A DNA stretch of 64,000 bases from Lepidonotus clava. Lineage: Eukaryota > Annelida > Polychaeta > Phyllodocida > Polynoidae. A program made the position numbers and the translations under genes. Positions within the stretch are counted from its first letter, which is position 1. The number at the start of each line of letters is the position of its first letter. Shown piece by piece: positions 46,094 to 57,489 of the stretch. Location: assembly GCA_936440205.1 (NCBI GenBank), contig OW387133.1, positions 4,058,001 through 4,122,000 on the forward strand, read 5' to 3'. Below the pieces are notes generated by a model. That model was not told the DNA's origin and made no database searches. It saw nothing but the letters and a program-made list of their open reading frames with translations.

Positions 46094-46429
46094 TAATTCT
46101 CCCTACCACGATATATACTGCTGATTTACAGTATTTCAAGCACTTGCAGGCTAATTTAGACTGAATTTGTCGACAAAACCCCTGGAAAAACCTATAGAAA
46201 AAAAAAAAAAATTGCTATATATCCATCTACAATGAATGAATTTTTAAATGACTCAGGAAATATTTATGGATATGGATACTAACTTAAAAATATCGGTGGA
46301 TATTTTTTCACAATGTTATTCTTCTTTGTATGCTAAATCCTTGAGTCTTGTCGACATATTACCCAACATACATCCTGTTTTAGGCTAACCTGCAGGTAAA
46401 ACTTCTATCCGTGCATGGTTGGGAGAATT
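46094..46429. mobile_element. Family D TIR element, long form
   Basis: Ends taattctccctaccacgata and cgtgcatggttgggagaatt. Interior: cacttgcaggctaattt, gaatttgtcgacaaaaccc, aacatacatcctgttttagg, aacctgcaggtaaa. Confidence 0.82.
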
Positions 46430-46548
46430 TGACAAGCGCACCTAATAATCCTGATCCTGTTCGAATTGTCCTTAATCAGCGAGCCAAATCTGGCCATATT
46501 AGAGGCAATTATCGTTAGAGAGGCAGGAAATGTAATCGCTGGCCCATT

Positions 46549-46893
46549 CTAGCCAAGTTGTGACGTAACAGAACTGTTCTGCAACCATACTTTTTTGGTC
46601 AGTCGGTTACTTAATAAGATGGCATTTAACGTTATGATATTGATGGTGAGGTTGAAACCTCACCGAAACTGAATCTAATTTTAATTTTTTTTTTTTTGGT
46701 GAGGTTAAGACCAAACAATAACAGAACATTATAAGAACATAACCAGAAAGTTGTAATAATGTCACAGTGCAACGTCACAATATTAGGCTGCAGCAACGTA
46801 ATTAAAGGTCATCAAAAGAATGTAGCAAGAACCAATACAGAACCAACCAGAACATTGCTGCAAGGTTATAATAACTTCACATCCTTGGCTGGG
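46549..46893. mobile_element. Family B TIR element
   Basis: Ends ctagccaagttgtgacgtaa and cttcacatccttggctggg. Standard interior with catacttttttggtcagtcg and aggttgaaacctcaccgaaa. About 345 bp. Confidence 0.86.
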
Positions 46894-47357
46894 ATTGCAC
46901 AAGAATCTCCATAAATACAGATGTTTTATTTGTCTTTACAGCTCTACTGGATTCAATTAGTTTCCATATAACTGGGCCATGTAGACGCTGTGATCCAATA
47001 GGCTTGACTTATATCGGTATCGGTGACACACTCAAATCCATTCACCAAATGACGTTACACAGTACAATCACACAAAAACACTGACAACAGTATTTCAGTG
47101 TTACATTGCATGAATGGGAAATGATGACAAGCATAGAGTGACTGATGCTGAATAATTGTATCAGGGGTGGAGTTGGGTTATTGTCTGGGGCTCTCAATTC
47201 TACTTCCACTGTCCCAGTCTTTACACACAGACAAGCCTAGGTCAAAGTGCATTCTGGTAAATATGTAGACAATATTGAATTTTAAAAAAGTCAATGTCCA
47301 TCGCTACTATAATTTGTATCCCTTTTCCCATGACATTAAATCCTAGATCATGATGTT
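46894..47357. other. Non-coding
   Basis: A family D scrap (cctaggtcaaagtgcattct) at 47238. Nothing else recognised. Confidence 0.35.
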
Positions 47358-47709
47358 GAATTCACCCTACCACGGATAGCTTATTAACAGTCTTTTAAGC
47401 ACCTGCAGGCTAATTTGGACTGGTTTTGTTGATAAAATCCCTAGAAAAAATATAGAAAATAAACAAATATCTGTTATTATTTCCATCAATGATGAGTGAA
47501 TGGTAGAAAATATAAAATCTATATGGATGCAAATGTTAGAAGTAATGATGACTAATTTTTCGTCATGTTTAACAACAAGTAATGATTCATGGAAATTCTT
47601 ATGGTAAAGCCTAGGGTCTTGTCAACATTGTCTTTCCCAGCATGCATCCTGATTTGGGCTAACCTCCAGGCACAACTCAAGAGTTTGGCTATCCTTGGTT
47701 CGGAGAATT
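47358..47709. mobile_element. Family D TIR element, long form
   Basis: Ends gaattcaccctaccacggat and tatccttggttcggagaatt. Interior: cacctgcaggctaattt, ttttgttgataaaatccct, cccagcatgcatcctg. About 350 bp. Confidence 0.8.
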
Positions 47710-47744
47710 GTGGGGCACTGATTTACAGGAGGGGTCCATTGGAG

Positions 47745-47885
47745 CATGTCTAATTAAAGAAACTGTCACATGTCCTTTTATTATATATTTATCTATTGCT
47801 CCGTCCCTGTCGCATGTAACTGTCAAATGTCACTAACCCAGAAAAGGCTATGTCGCCCCGCTGAATTAAGGAGCTTAGATCCATA
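47745..47885. repeat. Family G phrase cluster
   Basis: gtcacatgtccttttattat, gtcgcatgtaactgtcaaat, gctgaattaaggagcttaga in reverse orientation. Confidence 0.4.
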
Positions 47886-48164
47886 GTATCAGAAATTCTC
47901 ATGTCAATGTGTGGATTTCAGGGGTGTTGGCCTTCTATGGTAAGGGATGAACAGACCTGATTACATCTGAATAACACGGTCATGGGTCCTGAGTCCTTTC
48001 TCTATTCAATCTGCCATGGCTTTTATTTAGGTGCAAATTCCATTGAGGGGGGGGGGAGCAGCAATCCCATAATGCAGTTTGCAGTTGTACCCAAAGAACC
48101 CGGATGCAAGTCACTGGTGGAATGGTGACACATGTGTGACGTCACACAAAGAGAGTCAGTGTTC
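47886..48164. other. Non-coding
   Basis: G run at 48047-48056; tgtgtgacgtcacac at 48133 is a palindromic CRE-like site without gene context. Confidence 0.35.
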
Positions 48165-48440
48165 AGTCGTGTAATGGTCTCGCAACAGTGCAAGGAGGGT
48201 TTGGACAAACTCTCCCTGTTGTGCAAAAACCCAGTATTAGTGCTCATCCACTTCTAATGATTTTTCTGGGCTAAAAACTTCAGGATCTAAATATATATTT
48301 TACACAACTATTTATGTAAATAAAAATTGGCCCAGTAGAACAGCCACAATTCAACAGTGTGACCCATCACAACAGCGACGTCCTTGTACAGCAACGTGCC
48401 TGTTATATGTAACTTGATTATGCGATGCAACACATATGAC
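48165..48440. repeat. Family H dispersed repeat, copy 2
   Basis: aggagggtttggacaaactc, tccacttctaatgatttttc, aaaattggcccagtagaaca, acccatcacaacagcgacgt, tatgtaacttgattatgcga, in the same order as at 11563 and 49095. Confidence 0.65.
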
Positions 48441-49094
48441 GTCATACAGGACATTTGGGATGGCCTAGATGTCTAATTCAATGCCATGCAACAAATCAAA
48501 TAATCGCTCTGTGTTTGATATTATCTAAAGCTTACAGGCTCAGAAAAAACCAAGAGAGAAATGTTGTGCAGTAAGACGTTTAGTGGAAAGGCCATACTGT
48601 GGCCTGTCACAATTTGTATTATGTATTATGTATTTTTAATTCTACACTACATACATTTTATTTTGTTTTTATATCTATTTCTATTTAGGTTACATTGTTA
48701 ACAATATATATATATATATATATTCCTGCGCCTCATGGAGGTTGTGAATAAAGTTCATTGTCATTGTCATCTTCATTACACAGTGGGACCTTTCCCTGTT
48801 GAACAGCAAGGGAATCCAACTTTACCTATAACAGCGAGGGTTGGCACATCCAATTTTGAAATGCACCAAACATTTGGGGATCATCATTTTAATATTTTGT
48901 TTTCAGCAAATGATAGCTGTGTCCCTCACCTTATAAATATATCGGAGGTAAGCGGGAGAAATGTATTCATCAATCAATTAAATATGTTCAAAATGTGTGC
49001 GAAACCGAGGGTTTGCATTTTGAAAACCCCTTGCTGTACTTTCGCTGTGCCGAGGATTTGGTTATCTGAGGGTTTGGTTATGCAAGGGTTTACT
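48441..49094. other. Non-coding; small TA run at 48703-48722
   Basis: AT-rich. The 146-codon frame at 48735-49175 runs into family H copy 3 and has no domain. Confidence 0.4.
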
Positions 49095-49365
49095 CATGGT
49101 TATATTGGTTATGAGGGTTTGGCCAAACCCTCCCTGTTGTGCCAAAATTTAGCATCAATTTTCATCCACTTTTAATAATTTTTCCAGGCAGAAAACTTCA
49201 GGAATTTCATATCTAAATGTCTATCTTTCTGAACCCTTTACAGAATTAAAATCAGCTCAGTAGAACAGAATTAAACAACGGGACCTATCGCAACAGCAAC
49301 ATCCCTTTGCAGCAACGTCCCCATTATATGTAACTTGACTATGCAATGCAGCACAGGGGACCAGG
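49095..49365. repeat. Family H dispersed repeat, copy 3
   Basis: gagggtttggccaaaccctc, atcaattttcatccactttt, cagaattaaaatcagctcag, acctatcgcaacagcaacat, tatgtaacttgactatgcaa. Most similar to copy 2. A further stretch at 49010-49090 repeats gagggtttgg wording. A family G cluster follows at 49370-49445. Confidence 0.65.
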
Positions 49366-49497
49366 TTATTTCTTAAATATGACAGTGCAACAGGGAGACT
49401 TCTTAAATTTGATAGGGGACTTCAGAATTTGACATAACAAAACCCCCCTTTCATTGATTGGGGACTTATAGAGGAGGGAGACATTAAAGCCCCATAC

Positions 49498-49702
49498 CCA
49501 CTAGGCAATTTTTACACAGTCGGCCGAATAATCAATGATAAAATCAGCCGATTTTGAGGTTAGAGTCAGCCGACTTTATCGCCGATTCAGATCAAACATG
49601 CATATTTCAAAACACCATACTGACAGGCGATCCTAAGAATCAGCCGATTCTCCCAGTTGCCGGTCTCCGGTCGCCAGCAAAATCGCCTAGTGGGTATGGG
49701 GC
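49498..49702. mobile_element. Family C TIR element with TTAA target duplication
   Basis: TTAA at 49494-49497 and 49703-49706. Ends agccccatacccactaggca and aaatcgcctagtgggtatgg. About 205 bp. Confidence 0.88.
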
Positions 49703-49706
49703 TTAA

Positions 49707-50378
49707 GGCTGTACAGACACTGAAATAAGGCTACAAGGCACCAACAGAACATCAAGCTTCAGTTCAGACTCTAACGTACCAGGAGCAGATCTAGAGTCAG
49801 TAATCTAGTGGGAGGGCATCTCCTCTTCTCCCCAAAAAAGAAAAAATGTCTTGTCTAATGATAATTTTTTTGTATTCCAAATATTTATAATGAAGGGATG
49901 AAACCTTAAATTAAAAAATTCATACATATGCCTATACTTGAGTGATAGCAAGTTAAAGCTTCTTTAGCTACCCTGCAAACCCCCACCCTTAATTGCATCC
50001 ATAATTGAGCCAAATTAAATAGTTTACTTTTATTCAGTCCTTAACAGCGGGGACGGCATATATTTGATACCAGTATACAGTGAATGCATATGGAGCATCT
50101 TCAAATTTAAAATATTTTCCACTAAATTTCAATGTTATTAGGGAGTTTCAGATTCTCCAACGGGTAACATAATGTAAAAGTAAAATACCTTTTTTCTCAG
50201 CTTTTATAATGTAAGGTCGTGTTTTTTTATGTACAAAACAGTGTTGCCTTGGGAAACAGGTATTTATAACTTGATGCCTTCCTGTTTCAGGAAGTGGGGC
50301 TTCACCATGAGACCTTCGAAAGGTTTCATTATCATGGCCCTCTGCAATACTGCCACTTCACATCCCGCACGCAGAACT
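49707..50378. other. Non-coding
   Basis: ccaggagcagatctagagtc near 49789 may be a family L left end. Otherwise nothing recognised. Confidence 0.35.
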
Positions 50379-50652
50379 GGGGCGTTTCATAAAAAGCTCC
50401 GTAGCTATGGAGCTTAGCTTATGGAAACTGTACACGAGTTTGAAACCCTCATATGTGGCAGTTTCATAACAAAACTCACATAATTTGACCCAAAACTCAT
50501 GTAAATCAACCCAAAACTCACATAAATCCATGCAAACTCATGTAAGCAAAATCAAATCTCATGTACGTAGCTGCGGCACCCAAACAGGTCATCGTAACTT
50601 TATGAAACGCAAAACTCATGTAGCATTACGGAGGTTTGTTATGAAACAGTCC
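50379..50652 (+). mobile_element. Family F element
   Basis: Left ggggcgtttcataaaaagct and right ggtttgttatgaaacagtcc. Interior has four short direct repeats of aaaactcatgtaaatcaacc type (about 50477-50545) and atcgtaactttatgaaacgc. Confidence 0.75.
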
Positions 50653-51034
50653 ACAGTTAGTGTAGCCTCTGAGGACTCGGCGCGAGAGACAGCAAGTACA
50701 GTCTATTTTTTCTGGACATCTGATTGGTTAAAAACGTGGTCACGTGACCCCAAATTCGTCAAAATTTGACCAACTCGGCTGTAGGGTGGACCTGCGGCTT
50801 ATCATAATATACAGTGTAAAGTAATGGAACATGAGTTGATGCTGTGGATCCCAGTGTACCCTGATCACACCAGCGAAAACCACCCAACTACTTTCTAGCT
50901 TCGGGGCGTAGTAATTTGATATCGCCTGTGTTGATATTTATCTACCTACATTGTAGTTATGCTTGGATTATTACTTTAAAGGCTTAGATTTAATGGACTG
51001 AATAGGGACACGTGTGTACAGAAAGATCGGCAAA

Positions 51035-51900
51035 CCGGAAGTAGTTTTATTACAGGGTTAGGTGTCAATACAGAACATTCTTTGCACGGGCCTTACACTT
51101 TTCAGCTCCAAGGTGGCTCTCGTGAATAAGTCCGAGCATTTGAGAACACAGCTGCTTGGGAACTACCACACGTTCTCCGAAGAAGATCACACCATCTACT
51201 ATGTGCAGCTCGTCTCTCACATTCCGCTAAGTGTGCGCTTCAACTGGAACACCTTTGATGGACTTGGGCCACCCGTCTAAGATGAGATGCTTTACCTGTT
51301 GTAGGGTAGGATCACCGTCTGTAACCTCGTGGATTTCGTCCATTTTGGCTGCGCTCACCGTAGTGTTCTCTACCAGGCTGTGTACCACGCGCGACATACA
51401 TAGCAGAGACTACTACTTTTTGGGAGGCATGTGGGGTGGTTTAGTGGTTGGGCTGAGGTGGGCTAGCTGCTGCTCCCCTCTGCATGTCTCCCTGTGAAAA
51501 CAACAGGGTTATCAAAGGCTCCTAGTGGGCCACCGGCTGTTGTGTGTAGGGCCCTGCCTATGGGACCCTGCACATTAAAGAACACCTGCCTCGGTAAATG
51601 TGTAGGGGTATGGTCTCTATCTTCTCATAGATTCGTTCATTCCATAGATACGATCATCAATGACAGATTTGTCAAACCTTGTTCTCGCCGTGATATGACC
51701 TTAGATGTTGCTACGGCGTTAAACCCCAATAACCAACCAACCAACTACTTTTTGGGTGCAGAGGTAGATCTCAGTGCAGAATGGGGCCTCTGTGCCCTAA
51801 CAAACCCCACCTCAGCCATTGACATGTCATCGATGATACTTATTACGGGTCAATTGGCCCCCACCACAGGCATGGGACCTGACACAAGGATATTGAATGA
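51035..51900 (-). mobile_element. Ty3/gypsy-type LTR retrotransposon fossil, pol fragment, interrupted by a SINE
   Basis: Minus-strand translation over about 51055-51385 gives wording typical of the linker between RNase H and integrase of Ty3/gypsy pol and the start of the integrase zinc finger: GDPTLQQVKHLILDGWPKSI, then RNVRDELHIVDGVIFFGERV, then VVVPKQL and HESHLGAEKCKARA. Only this small part of pol is recognisable; gag, protease, reverse transcriptase and clear LTRs were not found. It is a broken fossil with a few breaks, old enough to have received a SINE insertion (51425-51743). 51757-51900 is likely more of the same element but is not recognisable. Confidence 0.8.
51425..51743 (+). 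mobile_element. tRNA-derived SINE with 13-bp target duplication
   Basis: Flanked by actactttttggg at 51412-51424 and 51744-51756, an exact 13-bp duplication. Near the left end, tggtttagtgg at 51437-51447 fits the RNA polymerase III A box (TRGYNNARNGG). A degraded B box may be ggttatcaaaggctcc near 51508. The 3' part reads ccgtgatatgacc .. gttgctacggcgttaaaccc, then caataaccaaccaacca, a conserved-type SINE tail ending in a short tandem repeat. About 319 bp, non-coding; it would be copied by a LINE with the matching 3' end. Confidence 0.85.
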
Positions 51901-52204
51901 CCCAGGCAAGCAGTAACGTAACAAGCACATTCTGTGACCATACCTTTGTGGTTATTCGGTAACCTGCACAATTTTCACATAACAGTTACATCATTTTAGG
52001 TAAAGTTGAGATTTACTGAAACAAAATGTTATAATGACATTATAGTTTAATGAAGTTGAGACCTTACTAATAAAGAACATTATAATAATGTTATTATAAC
52101 ATGGAAGAACATAACAAGAAGGTCACAATAACATAACAAAACCAAAGCAGAACCAAACAGAACGTTATAAGAACAATTACAATAACATCGTATTCTTGCT
52201 TGGG
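51901..52204 (+). mobile_element. Family A TIR element, somewhat shortened
   Basis: Ends cccaggcaagcagtaacgta and catcgtattcttgcttggg. It lies directly against the gypsy fossil. The interior lacks part of the ttctaaagac region found in other copies. Confidence 0.83.
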
Positions 52205-52908
52205 TTGTCACATATTCCATTCAGAATATTCTCAAGGTATTCCATTCAAAAATATGCAGTATATTCAGTACTCCCCTTGCCTCGTCATAAGTATGGGGAA
52301 TCCCTTTCTCTATAGTTTTATATTTACAGGCTATTGAGTGAATTGAGGGGAGTAAAAATACAATTAATAATAACCTCCGTGGAGTCTAGCATAAATATTT
52401 AATCCAAAAGTATTCCCCCATTTAAATACTTGAGATTGGCGGGTTCCATTTCATGGATACCTGGGAACTCCCAGTTAGTCCTTTGTGACGTCACAAATTT
52501 GGGGATTTCCTCATAAATAAATTACTATATATATATGGGATTATATATATGTAATGTATATCATTATCTCTATCATGTAATGTATATCATTATCATGTAA
52601 TGTATATTATTATAAATAATCTTAAAGTCTCACAACTATCTCTTCCTCAGAATATTCTCAAGGTATTTCTAATATTGTAAGTTCCTGATGTAAACACCAG
52701 GAATATCATTTGAAAACATCCATTCTGCAATTATGTGCAAGGTTTTCTTTAAGATCACCAGAGGAGACTGACTGTCATACTGACCTGAGAATGCCCACTG
52801 ATCAATAGCTGTAATGAAAGACAAATGTTTGCAGTGGGATATGGGAGATCAGGTCTGACTGAAACGGCTGGGCAATACTCCCAGGCCCAGGCAAGCCCAG
52901 GATCCTAA
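52205..52908. other. AT-rich non-coding DNA with a small tandem repeat at 52548-52612
   Basis: gtaatgtatatcattat occurs three times in tandem. ttagtcctttgtgacgtcac at 52476 contains a CRE-like site. agaatattctcaaggtattc occurs at about 52224 and 52650. Confidence 0.45.
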
Positions 52909-53253
52909 CCCAGCCAACCCGCGACATAACAGAAATGTTCTGCAACCATACTTTTTTACTGAGTTTGTTACTTACTAAGATGGCACGTAACAATTATGTT
53001 ATTGATGGTGAGGTTTCAGCCTCACCAAATCAGAACATTACTCTAACATCATTTTGTGGTGAGGTTAGGATGAAACCATAACAGAATGTTATAAGAACCT
53101 TCTGTTTGTGTTGAAGTACATAATCAGAAAGTCGTAATAATGTCACAAGGCGACATCACAGCATCAGGTTGCAGTGACGTAATTGGGAGTCAGCAAAAGA
53201 ACATAACAAGAACCAATACAGAACATTATAATAATGTCGCACCCTTGGCTGGG
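52909..53253. mobile_element. Family B TIR element
   Basis: Ends cccagccaacccgcgacata and tgtcgcacccttggctggg. Interior contains tactaagatggcacgtaaca and gatggtgaggtttcagcctc. About 345 bp. Confidence 0.86.
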
Positions 53254-53309
53254 AACCCTTTAGGATTACATGAGAGAGGAGAAATTGATATTGAAGTAAT
53301 AAAAGTAAA

Positions 53310-53465
53310 TATTTTATGCATATTTGGGTTGTTTGTATTGAGGGAGCTTTTTTGGGCCAAATATTATTTTTTTAATGTAAAATTCTGGCACTGGAGGGGT
53401 GCAAATAATTTCGCTATAGTATGCCTCATCCCCTTTTTAAAATTCCTGGATCTGCCCCTAAAGGT
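53310..53465. mobile_element. Probable family L fragment
   Basis: The right end aattcctggatctgccccta resembles the L terminus; no clear left end. Confidence 0.35.
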
Positions 53466-54215
53466 GATTTTTTAAGTACTCTGCATGCTGAGGTAAGAAT
53501 GTTTTCTATATGATTTACTTAATTCTGCTTTTTGTGTCTGTCCGTAGTGGAAATTTCAGAAAACTATGCAGCTGGAGAATAATACAAGTGTATTAGATTA
53601 TATTTATGGACACAAATAAGAAAACCTCCAATAAACGTGTCCTATTAGGACACATTATTTTAATCCCAAGGGATCTGAGATAAATGAATAAAAAAATAAT
53701 TGTGCACCCCTGTCCCCCTACACACAAATTGAAATGGACATTTCAATAGAGGGGATTTTCTTACATGAACTGTTCTGTATGGTTTACCTTCAGCTTCATA
53801 TGCACATGCGCAGACATCTTGAAAACGGAAAATGTGCACCATCCAACCATTTTGTTTGTTTCACCTGGCAATAAAAGTATAAAGGGATCCATTTAGATGC
53901 AGTTGTCACCATAGTTTATTGCACCCACACATATTTTAGTCATTTATTGAAGCTATCTATCTATTATTTATTCCTTTTAATCATGTTTGACTGCCCATAC
54001 GACCGTTTCATCACCATTAAGCACTGATTTCAGTCTTAATTACAGCCAGCTCGACCGGTAAAAAGTGGTAATCTATTAAAACATTTCTCCTTCTGTGTCT
54101 AAGCGAACAATTAAAAGCTGAATGGATTGCATGGTCATCTCTTTATTCTCTATGGTAATTGCTTTGTGGATTGTACTTTTTGTTTGCCATTTTAATTGTG
54201 GTTGAAATCCTTGAG
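53466..54215. other. AT-rich non-coding DNA
   Basis: No repeat or coding signal recognised. Confidence 0.35.
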
Positions 54216-54217
54216 GC

Positions 54218-55210
54218 ATGCTTTGTGTGTGCTGTGTGTGTATGTATGTATGTGTGGTGTGTGTGGTGTGTGTGTGGTGTGTGTGTGCATGTGTTTGTTG
54301 TGTATGTATTTGTGTGGTGTGTATTTGTGTGTGTGTGTGGTGTGCGTGCATGTGTGTGCATGTGTGTGCATGTGTGTGTTGTGCGTGTGTTGTGTGTGTA
54401 GTGAATGTGTCTGGTGTGTGTGTGCATGTGTATACATGAGTTTGTTGTGTATGTATGTGTGTGGTGTGTGTGGTGAATGTGTCTGGTGCATGTGCATGTG
54501 TGTGTGCATGTGTGTGTAGTGAATGTGTCTGGTGTGTGTGTGCATGTGTGTGCATGTGTGCATGTGTATGTATGTGTGTGGTGTGTGTGTGTGTGGTGTA
54601 TGTGGTGTGTGTGTGGTGTGTGTGTTGTGTGTGTAGTGAATGTGTCTGGTGTGTGTGTGCATGTGTATACATGTGTTTGTTGTGTATGTATGTGTGTGGT
54701 GTGTGCAGTGAATGTGTGTGGTGCATGTGCATGTGTGTGTGCATGTGTGTGTGCATGTGTGTTGTGCATGTGTGTCTGGTGTGTGTGTCTGGTGTGTGTG
54801 TATGTGTATGTATGTGTGTAGTGTGTATGTATGTGTGTAGTGTGTGTGGTGAATGTGTGTGGTGCATGTGCATGTGTGTGTGCATGTGTGTTGTGCATGT
54901 GTGTCTGGTGTGTGTGTCTGGTGTGTGTGTATGTGTATGTATGTGTGTAGTGTGTATGTATGTGTGTAGTGTGTGTGGTGAATGTGTGTGGTGCATGTGC
55001 ATGTGTGTGTGCATGTGTGTTGTGCATGTGTGTGTGGTGAATGTGTCTGGTGTGTGTGTATGTGTATGCATGTGTTTGTTGTGTATGTATGTGTGTGTGT
55101 GCATGTGTGTTGTGCATGTGTGCGTGGTGTGTTTGTGGTGTGTGTGTGTGTGTGTCTGTGTGTGTGTGGTGTGTGTGTGTGGTGTGTGTGTGTTTGTTTG
55201 TGTTCATGTG
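54218..55210. repeat. 1-kb TG-rich tract with higher-order units
   Basis: Interrupted TG repeat with recurring inserts: gtgaatgtgtctggtg, gcatgtgtatacatg, gtttgttgtgtatgtatg. A ~133-bp segment is copied in tandem with almost no change (about 54750-54880 and 54885-55015; landmark tgtgtctggtgtgtgtgtct). The long frames on both strands are products of the dinucleotide composition (Cys/Val/Met on one strand, His/Thr on the other) and are not genes. Confidence 0.95.
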
Positions 55211-56270
55211 TATTTCACAAACTTGACGGGCAACATAGGACCTTCATCCAGAGCCCCAGGTTTAGGTTAGACCGATTAAGGCCAGAGACTGATTTGCATG
55301 CATGGGGCGCAGGGGTCCGAAAGGGTAGTGTATATATATGCATAGGTTGAGAGACCCAGACCCATACGAGTACTTCTAGAGGTGGATATAGGGCAAGTGA
55401 GAGGCAGTTGCAGTTTTATCAAATTTGTCACTGAACAAATAGATCCTTCTCATCCCCCATCCATGTCCACAAATTTGAGGGGATTCCAGGTAAAGCTAAT
55501 GAAGTAACAAGACCAAATCTGTCACTTATGGTAGCAAACACAGTTTTTGAAAACCTCCTTGCCAACTTGCAAAACAAGGATATTGTTTTGCGTGACATAA
55601 AATTCATAACTGGTTCTTTTGGCACCATAAATTTGATAGCAGATCAAGTATCTATTTTATAACTTAATTTCTTCTTAGATCTAAATTTAAGTTTAACTTA
55701 CAGATTTCACAGTTGAACCTATCAAACCCTCCTCTTTCCGCACAATGACTTATAATGTACCTATAATCCTACCAGGACTGTTTGCTTAACCAAGTTTCCT
55801 CCCACTTTCAGAAATGATTTACCCCATAGAGGCCCCATTGGTACTTTATTTTTAGGCCCATTGGCATTCATTAACCTACACATTACTTCTTGTTTGGAAC
55901 AGTAGCAGAGCTTTGCAAAAATGAAGAAAGTCTAAATATGCATGAAGGTAGAATGGAGGCTTGGATACTTCCTGTCATACTATCGCCCCCTTGCCCACCA
56001 GAGTCATTCATGATAGAGAGCTTTTTCATAGGCTGGTTAGTTCACATATCAGAATAAAGGATTCTAAGTATTTCAATTTGTATTAAGGTTTTGGATATAA
56101 ATTTACCAGTGTAGAGGCTATAGGTTGTGTAACCTTCAATTCTAATGCCCAGATGTGTTAAAGCCAGTATTCAACTTGCCAATTTCATTGACTATTCTAT
56201 AAATCACAATTGATAATATGGTATTGACATACTACACATTGCAAGTAGATTGAGTTCCAGATACCAACAT
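55211..56270. other. Non-coding; an unassigned minus-strand frame at 55428-55628
   Basis: The 66-codon minus-strand frame looks somewhat protein-like (SLFCKLARRFSKTVFATI, then an LPGIPSNLW stretch), but I recognise no family and see no splice context. It may be a scrap of an old transposable-element or host gene. The rest is AT-rich and featureless. Confidence 0.3.
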
Positions 56271-56274
56271 GTTG

Positions 56275-56460
56275 GTATATAAACGCAAGTAAACTTGCGT
56301 TTCCGTAATTAAAGGAACGCAAGTACTCCCCAACGCATCATGGATTATAGCATTTTACTTGCGTTCATACTTGCATTTCATGAACGCAAGTACGCAAGAA
56401 TGAATGCAAGTAAAATGATGAACGCAAGTACAGGAACGCATCGTGGAATACAGACTTAAG
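56275..56460. mobile_element. Multi-arm palindrome built from acgcaagta
   Basis: acgcaagta (or its complement tacttgcgt) occurs about ten times in both orientations, including aaacgcaagtaaacttgcgt near 56281 and the pair acttgcgttcatac / catgaacgcaagta. Outer phrases caacgcatcatgga and ggaacgcatcgtggaata suggest element ends at about 56331 and 56450. Confidence 0.65.
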
Positions 56461-56524
56461 GATTGCTTAGTGGAATATTGGCTTGAGGATAACACATGCG
56501 GGTGTAAGAAAGAGCATTGTATAT

Positions 56525-57365
56525 GCATAATTGAAGGTGTGGGAGGAGAGAGGCAAGGGACCAAAGTACTTATAGTGGTAGACATAGGGTCTAGTGGTAG
56601 AGTGGGAGGAGAGAGACAAGGGACCAAAGTACTTATAGTGGTAGACATAGGGTCTAGTGGTAGAGTGGGAGGAGAGAGGCAAGGGACCAAAGTACTTCTA
56701 GTGGTAGACATAGGGTGTAGTGGTAGGGTGGGAGGAGAGAGACAAGGGACCAAAGTACTTATAGTGGTAGACATAGGGTCTAGTGGTAGAGTGGGAGGAG
56801 AGAGGCAAGGGACCAAAGTACTTCTAGTGGTAGACATAGGGTCTAGTGGTAGGGTGGGAGGAGAGAGACAAGGGACCAAAGTACTTATAGTGGTAGACAT
56901 AGGGTCTAGTGGTAGAGTGGGAGGAGAGAGTCAAGGGACCAAAGTACTTAAAGTGGTAGGCATAGGGTCTAGTGGTAGAGTGGGAGGAGAGAGTCAAGGG
57001 ACCAAAGTACTTATAGTGGTAGACATAGGGTCTAGTGGTAGAGTGGGAGGAGAGAGTCAAGGGACCAAAGTACTTTTAGTGGTAGACATAGGGTCTAGTG
57101 GTAGAGTGGGAGGAGAGAGACAAGGGACCAAAGTACTTTTAGTGGTAGACATAGGGTCTAGGGGTAGAGTGGGAGGAGAGAGACAAGGGACCAAAGTACT
57201 TCTAGTGGTAGGCATAGGGTCTAGTGGTAGAGTGGAAGGAGAGAGACAAGGGACCAAAGTACTTCTAGTGGTAGACATAGGGTCTAGTGGTAGAGTGGAA
57301 GGAGAGAGGCAAGGGACCAAGGTACTTCTAGTGGTAGACATAGGGTCTAGGGGTAGACATAGGGG
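56525..57365. repeat. 63-bp minisatellite, about 13 units, in-frame on both strands
   Basis: The unit is 63 bp, with gtgggaggagagaggcaagg, gaccaaagtacttatagtgg and tagacatagggtctagtggt. 63 is divisible by 3, so a plus frame (56443-57384, 313 codons, 21-residue repeat VGGERQGTKVLIVVDIGSSG) and minus frames (21-residue repeat MSTTISTLVPCLSPPTLPLD) remain open. Unit differences are mostly at a few positions (cttatagtg / cttctagtg / cttttagtg; aggc / agac / agtc). There is no good start context, signal or neighbouring exon, so I treat it as a minisatellite. Confidence 0.93.
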
Positions 57366-57489
57366 AAGTGGGATGGTCAGTTGAGGGCTTTGTGTGAGTA
57401 TATGGTTGGATCTGATGATACTAAACCAGGTGGATCCATGATGACCTTTAGCCCATGTAGTTGTGGCAGAAAGCATGAACGAAGGGTAT

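Noticed and set aside
48735-49175. 146-codon plus-strand frame
   Set aside because: Half of it lies in family H repeat DNA that is dispersed and closed in the other copies.
54076-55270. Long His/Thr-rich and Cys/Val-rich frames of 270-354 codons
   Set aside because: Produced by TG/CA dinucleotide composition. No start context, splice sites or domain.
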